Origin: CAWAYH01 sp963786195
GTDB lineage: Bacteria > Acidobacteriota > Vicinamibacteria > Vicinamibacterales > 2-12-FULL-66-21
Assembly (NCBI GenBank): GCA_963786195.1
Contig: CAWAYH010000011.1
Coordinates: forward strand, 496,001 to 560,000
Length of the DNA stretch: 64,000 bases
Reading direction: 5' to 3'
Positions within the stretch are counted from its first letter, which is position 1, and every line of letters begins with the position of its first letter. The notes beneath the pieces are model-generated. The model worked only from the letters and a program-made list of their open reading frames with translations, had not been told where the DNA came from and made no database searches. The position numbers were made by a program, and so were the translations under genes. Of this stretch, positions 16,843-26,612 are shown in pieces.

Positions 16843-18129
16843 ATGGATATGCGACTCACACGTCGCGCACAGACCGGGGCGGAGCACGCGGCAGGGTCCG
16901 CGCCCGCCGCCGACATGACAACCAAGCCCGGCCTGCGGATGGCTGAATCCATCCACGGGTCCGAGCAAGCACTAAAGGGACAAAACACCGTGGCCATCAT
17001 CCGCGTCTCTCGTTTCTGGCAGGCGTCTCAGCGCAGTCGTTTGGATACCGGCGTCGCCGCGTCGAGCGAGATCGACGCGCTCGAGGCCTTCGGATGCGAG
17101 TCGTCACACCCGGAGCCGTCGTCGCCGGCCCCGCGACCGCCGACGCCGAGGAAAGCGCGTCAGGGCCTGGACGTCCGGGCCATATTGACGTGGGTTGGGG
17201 TCGTCGCGCTGAGCGCTGGCGCCGCCGCCGCAGGCACCTGGCAGTATCAGCGCCGCAGCGTCGCGGCGCCGGTGAACGGGTCGCTTACGGTCCAGTCGAC
17301 ACCCTCGGGTGCCGACGTCCTCATCGCGGGTGAAGCGGCGGGCCGTACGCCGCTGACGGTCACCCTTCCCCCTGGTTCCTACGCCGTGCAGGTTGGCGCC
17401 GAGGCGCAGAAGCGGGACATCAAAGTCACGATCGTCGCCGGTGGATCGGTGATCATGCCCGTGGAGCTGCCGGCCGTCGCGCCGGCGGTGGCGGCGGACG
17501 GCTCACTGCACGTTCAGACCGATCCCGCTCGAATGATCGTCAGCGTCGACGGCGTCGAGCGCGGTACCACCCCGACGACCATTGCCGGCCTCGCACCGGG
17601 CAACCACGACGTCGTCGTCCGCGGCGATCGCGGGACGTACCGCAGAAGCGTGACCGTCAAGGCGGGCGAATCGTTGTCGCTGGTCATCTCCCCGGTCGAG
17701 CCCGCTGCGGCGTTGCCGGGCTGGCTCGCATTGTCCTCATCGCTGAGCCTTCAGCTCCGTGAAGATGGCCGCCTGATTGGCACCACCGAGACCGATCGCC
17801 TGATGCTCACGTCCGGCGATCACGAGATCGAGATGGTCAACGATCAGCTCGGCTACAGGGCTACCAGGAAGTTCTCCATCACACCGGGCAAGACGACGAC
17901 CGCGCGTATCGAGCCGCCCGAGGGCACGCTGAACATCAACGCGCAGCCCTGGGCAGAAGTGTGGGTCGACGGCCAGCGCATCGGCGAGACGCCGATCGCG
18001 AACCTGTCGCGACCCATCGGGTCACACGAGGTGCTGTTCCGGCATCCGCAGCTCGGGGAACGTAAACAAACCGTCACGGTGACTCTACGCGAGCCGGCGC
18101 GGCTGGGTCTGGATATGCGGAGTCGATGA
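16843..18129 (+). CDS. Membrane-anchored PEGA-domain protein
   Basis: A 428-residue protein with a disordered N-terminus (Pro-rich, residues 90-106), one membrane segment at about 111-133 (VRAILTWVGVVALSAGAAAA), and then at least three PEGA-type beta repeats: GSLTVQSTPSGADVLIAGEA, GSLHVQTDPARMIVSVDGVE and GTLNINAQPWAEVWVDGQRI, each followed by a G-x-TP turn. PEGA repeats are found in surface and S-layer-type proteins and in signalling proteins; binding partners are unknown. The start is uncertain, with GTG at 16990 as an alternative. It precedes a TonB-like protein by three bases, so the two probably work together. Confidence 0.75.
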   Translation: MDMRLTRRAQTGAEHAAGSAPAADMTTKPGLRMAESIHGSEQALKGQNTVAIIRVSRFWQASQRSRLDTGVAASSEIDALEAFGCESSHPEPSSPAPRPPTPRKARQGLDVRAILTWVGVVALSAGAAAAGTWQYQRRSVAAPVNGSLTVQSTPSGADVLIAGEAAGRTPLTVTLPPGSYAVQVGAEAQKRDIKVTIVAGGSVIMPVELPAVAPAVAADGSLHVQTDPARMIVSVDGVERGTTPTTIAGLAPGNHDVVVRGDRGTYRRSVTVKAGESLSLVISPVEPAAALPGWLALSSSLSLQLREDGRLIGTTETDRLMLTSGDHEIEMVNDQLGYRATRKFSITPGKTTTARIEPPEGTLNINAQPWAEVWVDGQRIGETPIANLSRPIGSHEVLFRHPQLGERKQTVTVTLREPARLGLDMRSR

Positions 18130-18132
18130 ACC

Positions 18133-18999
18133 ATGCTTCAGCGAGGGTGCGTTGTTCTGTTGCGCACTGCGTTGCTGGCCGGCCTGACGGCCGGTCCGGC
18201 TCTCGCGCAGGAATCGTTTCAAACCGTCAAGAGCCTCTACGCGTCCGCCGCCTACGAGGACGCACTCGCCGCCCTGACCCGCCTGCAGGGCGGGGACGCC
18301 AACGACGTGAATCCCGAGGTCGAGCAGTTCCGAGTGTTCTGCCTCATCGCGCTGGGACGCACGACCGAGGCGGAGAAGGCCATTCAGTCGGTCGTCACGG
18401 CCAACCCGATGTACGTTCCGGATGCCGCGGACGTCCCGCCGAGGATCCTGGAGTTCTTCGTCACGACTCGCCGCCGGCTTCTCCCGGACATCGCGAAGCG
18501 GCTTTACGCGGACGCCAAGGCGGCTCTTGACCGCAAGGAGCGGGAGCAGGCGATTGCCGGCTTCGGCTCGCTCGTTCGACTGCTCGATGGCGCGGACAGT
18601 TCGTCGCTAGGGGCGTTGACCGAGCTCCGGCTGCTGGCAGAGGGCTTCCTGGATTTGAGCCGCGCGATCCCCGAGCCGCCGAAGCCGGTGGTTCAGCCTG
18701 CGCCGGCACCTGTGGCGGCGCCGCCCGAGCTCACTCCGCCGGTCGCGACGAAGCAGGTGATGCCTCAATGGGTCCCCTCGGATATCGTCAGTCGCCAGAC
18801 CGAGTTCACGGGATCGATTCGCGTCAGCATCTCGGCGGCCGGAAAAGTCGCCGCCGCGCAGATCGTCACGCCGGTGCATCCGCTCTACGACCGACTCCTC
18901 CTGCAGGCGGCCCGCTCGTGGGAATTTCAGCCCGCGCGCCGCGATGGCGTTGCAATTCCGTCAGAACAACTCGTTCAGATTCAACTGAAACCGAGATAA
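18133..18999 (+). CDS. Exported TonB C-terminal domain protein with TPR-like part
   Basis: A 288-residue protein. It has a signal peptide (VLLRTALLAGLTAGPALAQ), a helical TPR-like region (KSLYASAAYEDALAALTRLQ and later), a Pro-rich linker (PEPPKPVVQPAPAPVAAPPE), and a TonB C-terminal domain ending TGSIRVSISAAGKVAAAQIV and AARSWEFQPARRDGVAIPSE. It has no clear N-terminal membrane anchor beyond the signal peptide, so it is not a normal ExbBD-driven TonB. It follows the PEGA gene by three bases. Confidence 0.75.
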   Translation: MLQRGCVVLLRTALLAGLTAGPALAQESFQTVKSLYASAAYEDALAALTRLQGGDANDVNPEVEQFRVFCLIALGRTTEAEKAIQSVVTANPMYVPDAADVPPRILEFFVTTRRRLLPDIAKRLYADAKAALDRKEREQAIAGFGSLVRLLDGADSSSLGALTELRLLAEGFLDLSRAIPEPPKPVVQPAPAPVAAPPELTPPVATKQVMPQWVPSDIVSRQTEFTGSIRVSISAAGKVAAAQIVTPVHPLYDRLLLQAARSWEFQPARRDGVAIPSEQLVQIQLKPR

Positions 19000-19058
19000 C
19001 GGGCCATGCGGCCGCCGACCCTGCGCCCCACTCTCAGCAGGAAGTCATCCGGACAGAT

Positions 19059-19068
19059 GACTTTTGTC
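19059..19068 (+). promoter_or_regulatory. Candidate activator element GACTTTTGTC
   Basis: Best match to the shared decamer seen near other sigma-54 promoters. Its centre lies about 128 bp upstream of the GG at 19191-19192, further than in the other cases. The rest of the 19000-19189 gap holds no gene that I can support. Confidence 0.35.
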
Positions 19069-19189
19069 CGCCGACTTCAAGGTACCTTTCGGCGTTGGGC
19101 ACGTCTTTCGATGGTCCATGAGCAGTCCGACTGCTGTAAGACCAAGAGAATTAAGACATTCGAGGCGCCGAGATTATTCTCCCTTTCCG

Positions 19190-19205
19190 TGGCGACTTGT
19201 TTGCA
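19190..19205 (+). promoter_or_regulatory. Sigma-54 promoter before GAF/GGDEF-like gene
   Basis: TGGCGACTTGTTTGCA matches the -24/-12 consensus (GG at 19191-19192, exactly 10 bases, GC at 19203-19204, TTTGC). Predicted transcription starts near 19216, leaving a leader of about 75 bases to ATG 19290. Confidence 0.7.
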
Positions 19206-19289
19206 CAAACGGCCGCGGGTCGGGTCGGTCGCCGTTTTCGCGGGCTTACAGATTTCGTCGCCCCCCTCGACCAATTCCTGAAGGACTTG

Positions 19290-20909
19290 ATGCTGTCACC
19301 TGCACTTTCGCAATTGCTGGAGCGCGCCCGGGTGCGATTCGGCCTGGAAGTCGAGATTCTCGACGCCGGGTTGAATCACCTGTACCCGGACAGCGGCACG
19401 GGCCTGGTTCGAATCCTCCAGGATTCACCAGCCGTCCGCCGTTCGCTGCTCAACGCAATGACAGCCGGTCGTCCGCAGGACCTCGAAGGTGAGGGCGTCC
19501 GCTATCGCGTGTATCCGCTGCGGCATTCGGCCAGGCGCCGACAGCTCGCGCGCATGCTCGCGATCCGCCGGCCTCCGTCCACCGCTCCGGTCCCGGAAGA
19601 TCTCGAGCCCTGGTCCGAGCTCGCGCGCGCCATCGTCGAGGCCGATCTCGCCGCTATCGATACGCTCGGTGAGGAACGCCTGCGCTCGCGGCGATTTGCC
19701 GGAGTGCTGCGGTTCCTGGAGTTCGTGCTCGAGACGTCGGACGAGCGGGCGCTGACGGATGCGCTGGTTCAGGCCGCCGCCGTCTGGTACGACGTCGACG
19801 CCCGGATTTACCGCCGGAGCCTGGCCGGTGATTTCGTGCTCCACACGTTCCTGCCGGGTGCGCACGCGACGGACAGCCTCGGCCGCCTGAGCGCCGCGCA
19901 GCTCGGTGGCGACTGCGAGCCGCGTCGCCTCGGTTCGGGTGAGTTGGGTGATGCGGCTGTTGGCACCGAGGCCGTTCTGGTGCCGTTGACGGCTGCGCCG
20001 CAGACCGAATGGGTGATGGCGCTGATCGGCAGCGTGCCTCCTGACGCCGACAGCGTGCTTCGCGTGCTCGGACGGACGGCCGGCATGCAGCTGGCGGCGC
20101 TCGAGGCTCGCAACGACGAGCGGATGCGTCAGCGCTTCGAGCAGCTGCTGAACGTGCCGACCAAGGCTCCCGAGCTGGTGGCGCTCCACCTGGTTCGCGA
20201 GCTCGCGGAGGCCGTCGGGGCGTCTGCCGGCTCGCTCACGCTGCATCGCAATCAGCAGACGCGCCGGATAGCCGCGATCGGTCCCGCTCCGGACGAACGC
20301 GCGATCGATGCCACGGAGAGCTCGTCGTCCGCCGACCGGATCGTCAGCGTCACGTCGCTGGGCGGCTCCGATCGCGCGGTGCTCGAGTTCCGAGCGGCCG
20401 TGGAGTTCACGACGGACTCCGCGCGGGTCGTTCAGGTCTGCGCAGAAGTCCTGAAGGTGTGGATGGTCGGCGTGCTCTCGTCGTTCGATGCGGCGGCGAC
20501 GCTGCTCGACGGACGGGCCGCGACGACCTCCGAGTTCGTGAAGCGGATTCAGGAAGAGCTCGAGCGCGCGAAACGGTTCGATCTGCGTCTCGCGCTCATT
20601 TTGATTGATGTGCGTGCCCGTCCGGATGTCGTGGCGGATCTCCAGGAAACGCTCCGCCGCGAGCTCCGGGGTTCAGACGTGACTGGCGCCATGAACGCCA
20701 GTCAAGTGGCTGCGTTGCTCACCCACACGGACGCCATGGGTCTCGACAACGTGGTGACGCGGTTGCGCGAGCGGCTGGCCGCGGCGGCCGGACGACTCAA
20801 CGTGTCGGATCTGAGGCTCGGGCGGGCGGCCTACACGGCCGACTGTCGGACCGCCGATGACCTCGTGTCCGAGGCGCTGTTTCACGCGGAGCCGTTGATT
20901 CTGCATTGA
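19290..20909 (+). CDS. GAF-like protein with degenerate GGDEF-like C-terminus
   Basis: A 539-residue soluble protein. ATG 19290 is chosen because it lies downstream of the sigma-54 promoter; an in-frame TTG at 19197 overlaps the promoter. Residues about 1-90 resemble a sensory input (ALSQLLERARVRFGLEVEIL). The middle has two stretches compatible with GAF domains. The last 170 residues (FVKRIQEELERAKRFDLRLA, LRGSDVTGAMNASQVAALLT) follow the GGDEF fold pattern, but the GGDEF signature itself is absent, so diguanylate cyclase activity is unlikely. It lies before two PilZ genes and a sigma-54 activator, suggesting a regulatory role in EPS control. Confidence 0.6.
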   Translation: MLSPALSQLLERARVRFGLEVEILDAGLNHLYPDSGTGLVRILQDSPAVRRSLLNAMTAGRPQDLEGEGVRYRVYPLRHSARRRQLARMLAIRRPPSTAPVPEDLEPWSELARAIVEADLAAIDTLGEERLRSRRFAGVLRFLEFVLETSDERALTDALVQAAAVWYDVDARIYRRSLAGDFVLHTFLPGAHATDSLGRLSAAQLGGDCEPRRLGSGELGDAAVGTEAVLVPLTAAPQTEWVMALIGSVPPDADSVLRVLGRTAGMQLAALEARNDERMRQRFEQLLNVPTKAPELVALHLVRELAEAVGASAGSLTLHRNQQTRRIAAIGPAPDERAIDATESSSSADRIVSVTSLGGSDRAVLEFRAAVEFTTDSARVVQVCAEVLKVWMVGVLSSFDAAATLLDGRAATTSEFVKRIQEELERAKRFDLRLALILIDVRARPDVVADLQETLRRELRGSDVTGAMNASQVAALLTHTDAMGLDNVVTRLRERLAAAAGRLNVSDLRLGRAAYTADCRTADDLVSEALFHAEPLILH

Positions 20910-20915
20910 CGTCGT

Positions 20916-20988
20916 GTCCGGCTGCGGCCGGACGCACGGTAGTGTCGGCTGCGGCCGGACGCACGGTAGTGTCCGGCTTCAGCCGGAC
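20916..20988. repeat. Three tandem GTCCGGC-type palindromes
   Basis: Copies at 20916-20933 (GTCCGGCTGCGGCCGGAC), 20944-20960 (one base shorter) and 20971-20988 (GTCCGGCTTCAGCCGGAC), spaced by GCACGGTAGT. Each can form a strong hairpin. Related copies occur at 22917-22963 and 63978-63995. Confidence 0.8.
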
Positions 20989-21003
20989 TGAAAGGTTCCC
21001 GGC

Positions 21004-21405
21004 ATGCGCCGGACCTGTGAGCACCCTGCGACGGAGAAGAGAGCGTTTGTGAGACGGAAACTCGGAGATCGGCGAAACCGCCCTCGATACGACATCGTGG
21101 GCGACCTGTGGGGAACGCTGGAAACGGTCCTGCGATTGCCCCTGAAGAATGTCAGCCCGGGTGGCGCCCTGATCGAATCGCATGTGCCGCTGCCCGCGGA
21201 GTCGGTTCACCGGCTGACGTTCACGTGTGACGGTCAGGACGCGGCGACCCAGGTCAGGGTCCGGCACGTCCATCCGCTCATCTCGTCGGACGGGGAGCGG
21301 ACGTTTCTGATCGGCGTGGAATTTCTGGCACCGCATCCCGCGTTGAACGAGCAGATCGCACGCTGGATGATGGCCGACGGCGAGGCAACACCGGCGGAGG
21401 CGTGA
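21004..21405 (+). CDS. PilZ domain protein
   Basis: A 133-residue protein with a c-di-GMP-binding PilZ domain pattern: RRNRPRYDIVGDLWGTLE (RxxxR-type motif) followed by LKNVSPGGALIESHVPL (the D/N-x-S-x-x-G motif). GTG 21049 is an alternative start closer to the domain. It probably senses c-di-GMP for the EPS locus. It overlaps or abuts the next PilZ gene. Confidence 0.75.
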   Translation: MRRTCEHPATEKRAFVRRKLGDRRNRPRYDIVGDLWGTLETVLRLPLKNVSPGGALIESHVPLPAESVHRLTFTCDGQDAATQVRVRHVHPLISSDGERTFLIGVEFLAPHPALNEQIARWMMADGEATPAEA

Positions 21406-21410
21406 GCACG

Positions 21411-21749
21411 ATGGCAACGGACCCGACAGACCTGGAGCGGCGGCGCGCTCGCCGCGTGACAAGTGGCAGCGGCCTGGAGTGCCGCCTCGAGATGCGCACG
21501 CGCGTCAGGCTGGTCGACATCAGCCTGAGTGGCGCGCTGCTCGTGAGCGAGTCGCAGCTGCCGGTCGGCACGCGGGCGCAGCTTCACGCCGGGGTGGGGG
21601 CCGCGCCGTTTGCGCCGGAAGTGCAGGTGCAGCGGGTCGCGGATCGCACCACGCAGACGCCGGGTCTGAGCCTTGGCGCCGTATTCGTGGGGATGAGCGA
21701 GAAGAGTCGTCGGAGCCTCGAGGAGTTTCTGCGGAAGGCAAGTCAATAG
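21411..21749 (+). CDS. PilZ domain protein (second)
   Basis: A 112-residue single-domain protein. ERRRARRVTSG provides a basic RxxxR-like segment and VRLVDISLSGALLVSE the DxSxxG motif, both PilZ hallmarks. It starts at ATG 21411, six bases after the previous stop; GTG 21402 overlaps that stop and is an alternative. Two adjacent PilZ proteins with slightly different motifs suggest separate outputs. Confidence 0.72.
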   Translation: MATDPTDLERRRARRVTSGSGLECRLEMRTRVRLVDISLSGALLVSESQLPVGTRAQLHAGVGAAPFAPEVQVQRVADRTTQTPGLSLGAVFVGMSEKSRRSLEEFLRKASQ

Positions 21750-21840
21750 GCCCTGGGCTGTGGCCTGGGTGCGTCGGGTGGTTTTCGGAGGGGTGCCCGG
21801 CGCGGTCGGGAACATCGGCAATGGACCGAGGAAGTGAAAC

Positions 21841-22915
<1,075 letters not shown>

Positions 22916-22916
22916 C

Positions 22917-22963
22917 GTCCGGCTTCGCCGGACCCGTGCTGTAGCGTCCGGCTTGAGCCGGAC
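22917..22963. repeat. Two GTCCGGC-type palindromes
   Basis: GTCCGGCTTCGCCGGAC at 22917-22933 and GTCCGGCTTGAGCCGGAC at 22946-22963, in the gap between the sigma-54 activator and the EPS export gene. Same family as at 20916 and 63978. Confidence 0.8.
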
Positions 22964-22999
22964 CTCGCCGATGTCGTATTGGACTGTGAAAGGCAACAC

Positions 23000-23650
23000 A
23001 TGAAAGCCCTGTTCGTCCGCTCCTCAGCCGTCGTTGTTGTGTCCGGGATGCTCGCGGTTCCTTCGTTCGCCCAGGTCGCCGGATCGCAGCCGCCGACGCA
23101 GGCCACGTCGCCGCAACAGCCTGGCAACGGGACCGTCGAGGTTCCCACCGGCGTCGTCGTGCCGCCCGGTTTCGTCATCGGGCCGGAGGACGTGCTGACG
23201 ATCGTGTTCTGGCGTGACAAGGAGCTCTCGGCGGAGGTCGTCGTGAGGCCCGACGGGAAGATCTCGCTGCCGCTCCTGAACGATGTGCAGGCGGCGGGCT
23301 ACACGCCGGAGCAGTTGCGCGCTGAGCTGGTGAAGGCGGCCTCCAAGTACATCGAGGATCCGACAGCGTCGGTTGTCGTCAAGGCCATCAACAGCCGCAA
23401 GGTGTTCATCACGGGACAGATCGGCAAGGTTGGCGCGTATCCGATTTTCGGAGACCTGACCATCGTGCAACTGATCGCCCAGGCCGGCGGCCTCCTCGAG
23501 TACGCGGACGAGAAGAAGATTCAGATCACGCGGACTCTCGAGGGTGGCCAGACGAAGCGCTTCTTTTTCAACTACAAGGACTACGTCGCGGGAAAGAACC
23601 TGGCGCAGAACATCACGCTCAAGCCAGGCGACGTCGTCATCGTGCCCTAG
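23000..23650 (+). CDS. Polysaccharide export protein (Wza-like, XrtA-type)
   Basis: A 216-residue periplasmic or outer-membrane component of EPS export. A signal peptide (FVRSSAVVVVSGMLAVPSFA) precedes a poly-export domain (FVIGPEDVLTIVFWRDKELS, VVVRPDGKISLPLLNDVQAA) and one SLBB-like domain (RKVFITGQIGKVGAYPIFGD). There is no lipobox Cys, and it is short compared with Wza, as is usual for the XrtA/PEP-CTERM export protein. ATG 23000 is chosen. It heads the core EPS operon. Confidence 0.9.
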   Translation: MKALFVRSSAVVVVSGMLAVPSFAQVAGSQPPTQATSPQQPGNGTVEVPTGVVVPPGFVIGPEDVLTIVFWRDKELSAEVVVRPDGKISLPLLNDVQAAGYTPEQLRAELVKAASKYIEDPTASVVVKAINSRKVFITGQIGKVGAYPIFGDLTIVQLIAQAGGLLEYADEKKIQITRTLEGGQTKRFFFNYKDYVAGKNLAQNITLKPGDVVIVP

Positions 23651-23681
23651 GTAACGACCGATTTCATTCACGAGCACCATT

Positions 23682-25025
23682 GTGAACACCAACTTTCGCG
23701 CGTCGATCGTCGCCATCGCCTTCAGTGCCGCTCTCTGCACGAGCGTCGCTGAGGTGTGTGCGCAGACCGTCGGTTCGCAGCGGCCGTACGCGGGACTTTT
23801 CGGGGGCAGCGCACCGAGTCCGGGCGCGACCCACACGCTCGACGTCTCAGCGTCCGTGTTCGCGGCGTACGACGATGCGGAGGTGGCCGATCCTGTTACA
23901 ACCCCGAACCAGCCCTTCGTTCAGAGCGGCTACTACTCCGGGTTCGACGGAGAGCTCTCGTACGCGTGGCAGGGCGAGCGCGTGCAGCTCGGCGCGAATG
24001 CCACAACGGGCATCCGTCACTATCGCGACCAGGGCCTCGTACCCGTCGGCTTCGGCGTGGGCTTCGGGCTGTCCGCAGAACTTGCGAAGGAGACGCGGCT
24101 CTTCGTCAATCAGAGCGTCGCCTACACGCCCGCCTACATGTATGGCGTCTTTCCCGGGTTGGGCCAGACGCCCGGACAGGTGGTCGGCGCCGGCGATCCA
24201 CTGAGCGACTCGCAGGTCTGGGTCTACGACACGTCAGCCAGCCTGACGCGGCGGGTCAGCCGGAGAGGCTCGATCGAGGCCCTCGGCACACTGCGATACA
24301 GCGATCTGCAGCAGACAGCGGGCCTGTATCAGGACCTGACGTCCTGGTCGGCCGGCGGGCGTTACCGCCTGGGGATGTCCCGGTACATGTCGCTGCGACT
24401 CGGTTACATCTACCGGCGCGGCGCGTACGGAGTCCTGGGCACGGGCCGGCCGATCGTCATTCATGACATCGATGTCGGCGTGGACTATCGCCGCGCGCTC
24501 TCGCTGACGCGACGGACGACATTCGACTTCGGCGTCGGCTCGACCATCGTCACGATGCCGGTCGAGGATCGCTCGGAACTGCAGTACCGCCTCGGCGGCG
24601 ACGTGGGCCTCAATCACGAGATGGGTCGCACCTGGCGTGCGCGCGTGGCGTACAACCGCGGGTTCGAGTTCTCCGAGGCGTTCGCGGCGCCCGTGTTCTC
24701 GGACGCGGTGAACGCCTCGCTGACGGGGTTCTTCAGCCGCCGCGTCGATTTCAGGGCGAACGCCGGGTTCTCTATCGGCGACGTTGGTGTCGGCCAGAAT
24801 GCGAATACGGGTTCGGTCGCGAATCAGAACAAGTTCAAGGCCTATAACGCCAACGCGCGCGTGCGCGTGGCGCTGGCGCGATCCTGGGCGCTCTTTGGTG
24901 AGTACCGGTACTACTTTCACGACCTCGGCACCGTGCTGATCGTGCCGACCGGCGTTCCTCGGGGTCTGGATCGCAACTCCGTGAGCGGTGGGCTCACATT
25001 CTGGATTCCCGTTTACAGAAGGTAA
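23682..25025 (+). CDS. Outer-membrane beta-barrel protein of EPS locus
   Basis: A 447-residue exported protein with a signal peptide (SIVAIAFSAALCTSVAEVCA) and then alternating amphipathic strands rich in aromatic residues (FDGELSYAWQGERVQLGANA, MSLRLGYIYRRGAYG, ALFGEYRYYFHDLGTVL). The pattern fits the outer-membrane barrel proteins that sit beside Wza-like and Wzz-like genes in XrtA-type loci and may form the export pore. It starts with GTG 23682 and ends three bases before wzz. The family assignment is by context and pattern. Confidence 0.75.
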   Translation: MNTNFRASIVAIAFSAALCTSVAEVCAQTVGSQRPYAGLFGGSAPSPGATHTLDVSASVFAAYDDAEVADPVTTPNQPFVQSGYYSGFDGELSYAWQGERVQLGANATTGIRHYRDQGLVPVGFGVGFGLSAELAKETRLFVNQSVAYTPAYMYGVFPGLGQTPGQVVGAGDPLSDSQVWVYDTSASLTRRVSRRGSIEALGTLRYSDLQQTAGLYQDLTSWSAGGRYRLGMSRYMSLRLGYIYRRGAYGVLGTGRPIVIHDIDVGVDYRRALSLTRRTTFDFGVGSTIVTMPVEDRSELQYRLGGDVGLNHEMGRTWRARVAYNRGFEFSEAFAAPVFSDAVNASLTGFFSRRVDFRANAGFSIGDVGVGQNANTGSVANQNKFKAYNANARVRVALARSWALFGEYRYYFHDLGTVLIVPTGVPRGLDRNSVSGGLTFWIPVYRR

Positions 25026-25028
25026 GCC

Positions 25029-26606
25029 ATGCTCCCTGGACAGAAGTTCACGCCCGAAGACGTCGTCCGGATTCTCTGGAACCGCAAGTGGCTCTATCTG
25101 GTGCCGCTCGCCGTGGCCTTCGTGTCGTCGTTCGCGATCGCGAGACGGTTGCCGTCGACGTACCGCTCGGAAACGCTGCTGCAGCTGATTCCGCAGCGCA
25201 TTCCGGAGAACTACATTCCCAAGACGGGCACGACGTCCATTGAGGACAGGCTGAACAGCATCAAGCAGGTGATCCTCAGCCGCTCGCGGCTCGAAGCCAT
25301 CATCCAGGAGTTCAACCTCTATCCGGAGGCCCGCCAGGCCGGCGTCATGGAGGACATCGTCGAAAAGATGCGCGCGAAGGACATCGGCATCAAGGCCGAA
25401 CGGGGCGACGCGTTTCGCCTGAGCTATATCGCGAGCGATCCGCGGACGGCCAAGAGAGTGACGGAACGCCTGGCATCGCTCTTCATCGACGAGAACATCC
25501 GCGACCGCGAGGCGCTGGCGGACCAGACGATACAGTTCCTCGAGAGCAAGCTGGAGGACGCGAGAAAGAGCCTCGAGGTAACTGAAAAGAACCTCGAGGG
25601 CTACAAGCGTCTGCACTCGACCGAGCTGCCTTCGCAGGTCCAGGCCAACATTCAGCAAATGTCGAGCACGCGCCTGGAGCTTGCTGCCCTGTCGGACTCG
25701 ATGAACCGGGATCGAGATCGCAGGCTGTCGCTCGAGCAGCAGATTGCCGCCGTGCAGGACGCTCCAAGCCCTTCGCCTGTGACACCGGCGAGGCCTTCCG
25801 ACGCACCGGACGGTGCCGGTGGCGGGTCAACCGCCGACCAGCTGGCACTTCAGAAGGCACGACTGGAGCTCCTGAGTATTCGCTACAAGGAAGACCACCC
25901 TGATGTGATGACCGTCAAGCGGTCGATTCGCGACCTCGAGCTGAAGCTTCAGAAAGAGATGGCAAGCCAGCCGGCGGCTGGGGACACGACTCCGGCGGTG
26001 TCACCCGCGGAGGCTGCCAGGCAGACCCGTCTCAGTGACCTGCGTGCCGACCTCCAGAACGTGGACAAGCAGCTGAGTGAAAAAGTGACTCGGGAACGGC
26101 AGCTACGCGACGCCATGACGTCGCTGCAGGCGCGCCTCGACGCGGCGCCGACGAGAGAATCGGAGCTGATTCAGCTCACGCGTGACTACGAGACCATCAA
26201 CGGCACGTACAGGGGTCTGCTCCAGACACTCCAGGGCGCAAAGTTTGCCGGAGACGTGGTGCGTCAGCAGATCGGCGAGCAGTTCAAGATCCTCGATCCG
26301 GCGCGGATGCCGGAGCGACCCTACACGCCCGATCGGCCGCGGATCGTGCTGATGGGATCGGCGCTCGGGCTGGCCATCGGCCTCGCGCTCATCGCGTTGC
26401 TGGAGTACCGGGATTCGACGTTCAAAACCGAAGAAGACGTGTTGCGTGTGCTGCAGCTGCCCGTCCTCGCGCTGGTGCCGATCATGGCCTCCGAGCGCGA
26501 GATGCGCGCCAGCCGGCGCCGAAAGATGCTGGTCGCGCTGGCCGGCGTCGTGATGGTCGTGAGTTCAGCGGCAGCGCTGCTCGTGTGGAAATTACAGGGA
26601 TCCTAA
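25029..26606 (+). CDS. Chain-length determinant (Wzz/GumC-like, XrtA-type)
   Basis: A 525-residue inner-membrane polysaccharide co-polymerase. Membrane segments lie near residues 20-38 (KWLYLVPLAVAFVSSFAIA) and 435-455 (IVLMGSALGLAIGLALIALL), with a further hydrophobic stretch at the C-terminus (MLVALAGVVMVVSSAAALLV). Between them is a long coiled coil. The Pro-rich DPARMPERPYTPDRPRIVL before the second membrane segment is the family hallmark. It partners the tyrosine kinase encoded at 27654. Confidence 0.9.
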   Translation: MLPGQKFTPEDVVRILWNRKWLYLVPLAVAFVSSFAIARRLPSTYRSETLLQLIPQRIPENYIPKTGTTSIEDRLNSIKQVILSRSRLEAIIQEFNLYPEARQAGVMEDIVEKMRAKDIGIKAERGDAFRLSYIASDPRTAKRVTERLASLFIDENIRDREALADQTIQFLESKLEDARKSLEVTEKNLEGYKRLHSTELPSQVQANIQQMSSTRLELAALSDSMNRDRDRRLSLEQQIAAVQDAPSPSPVTPARPSDAPDGAGGGSTADQLALQKARLELLSIRYKEDHPDVMTVKRSIRDLELKLQKEMASQPAAGDTTPAVSPAEAARQTRLSDLRADLQNVDKQLSEKVTRERQLRDAMTSLQARLDAAPTRESELIQLTRDYETINGTYRGLLQTLQGAKFAGDVVRQQIGEQFKILDPARMPERPYTPDRPRIVLMGSALGLAIGLALIALLEYRDSTFKTEEDVLRVLQLPVLALVPIMASEREMRASRRRKMLVALAGVVMVVSSAAALLVWKLQGS

Positions 26607-26612
26607 ACCTTT

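Noticed and set aside
22981..22995. GG-N10-GC match just before the EPS export gene
   Set aside because: TGGACTGTGAAAGGC keeps the spacing but lacks GGCAC and TTGC, and it ends only seven bases before ATG 23000, too close for a transcript start.
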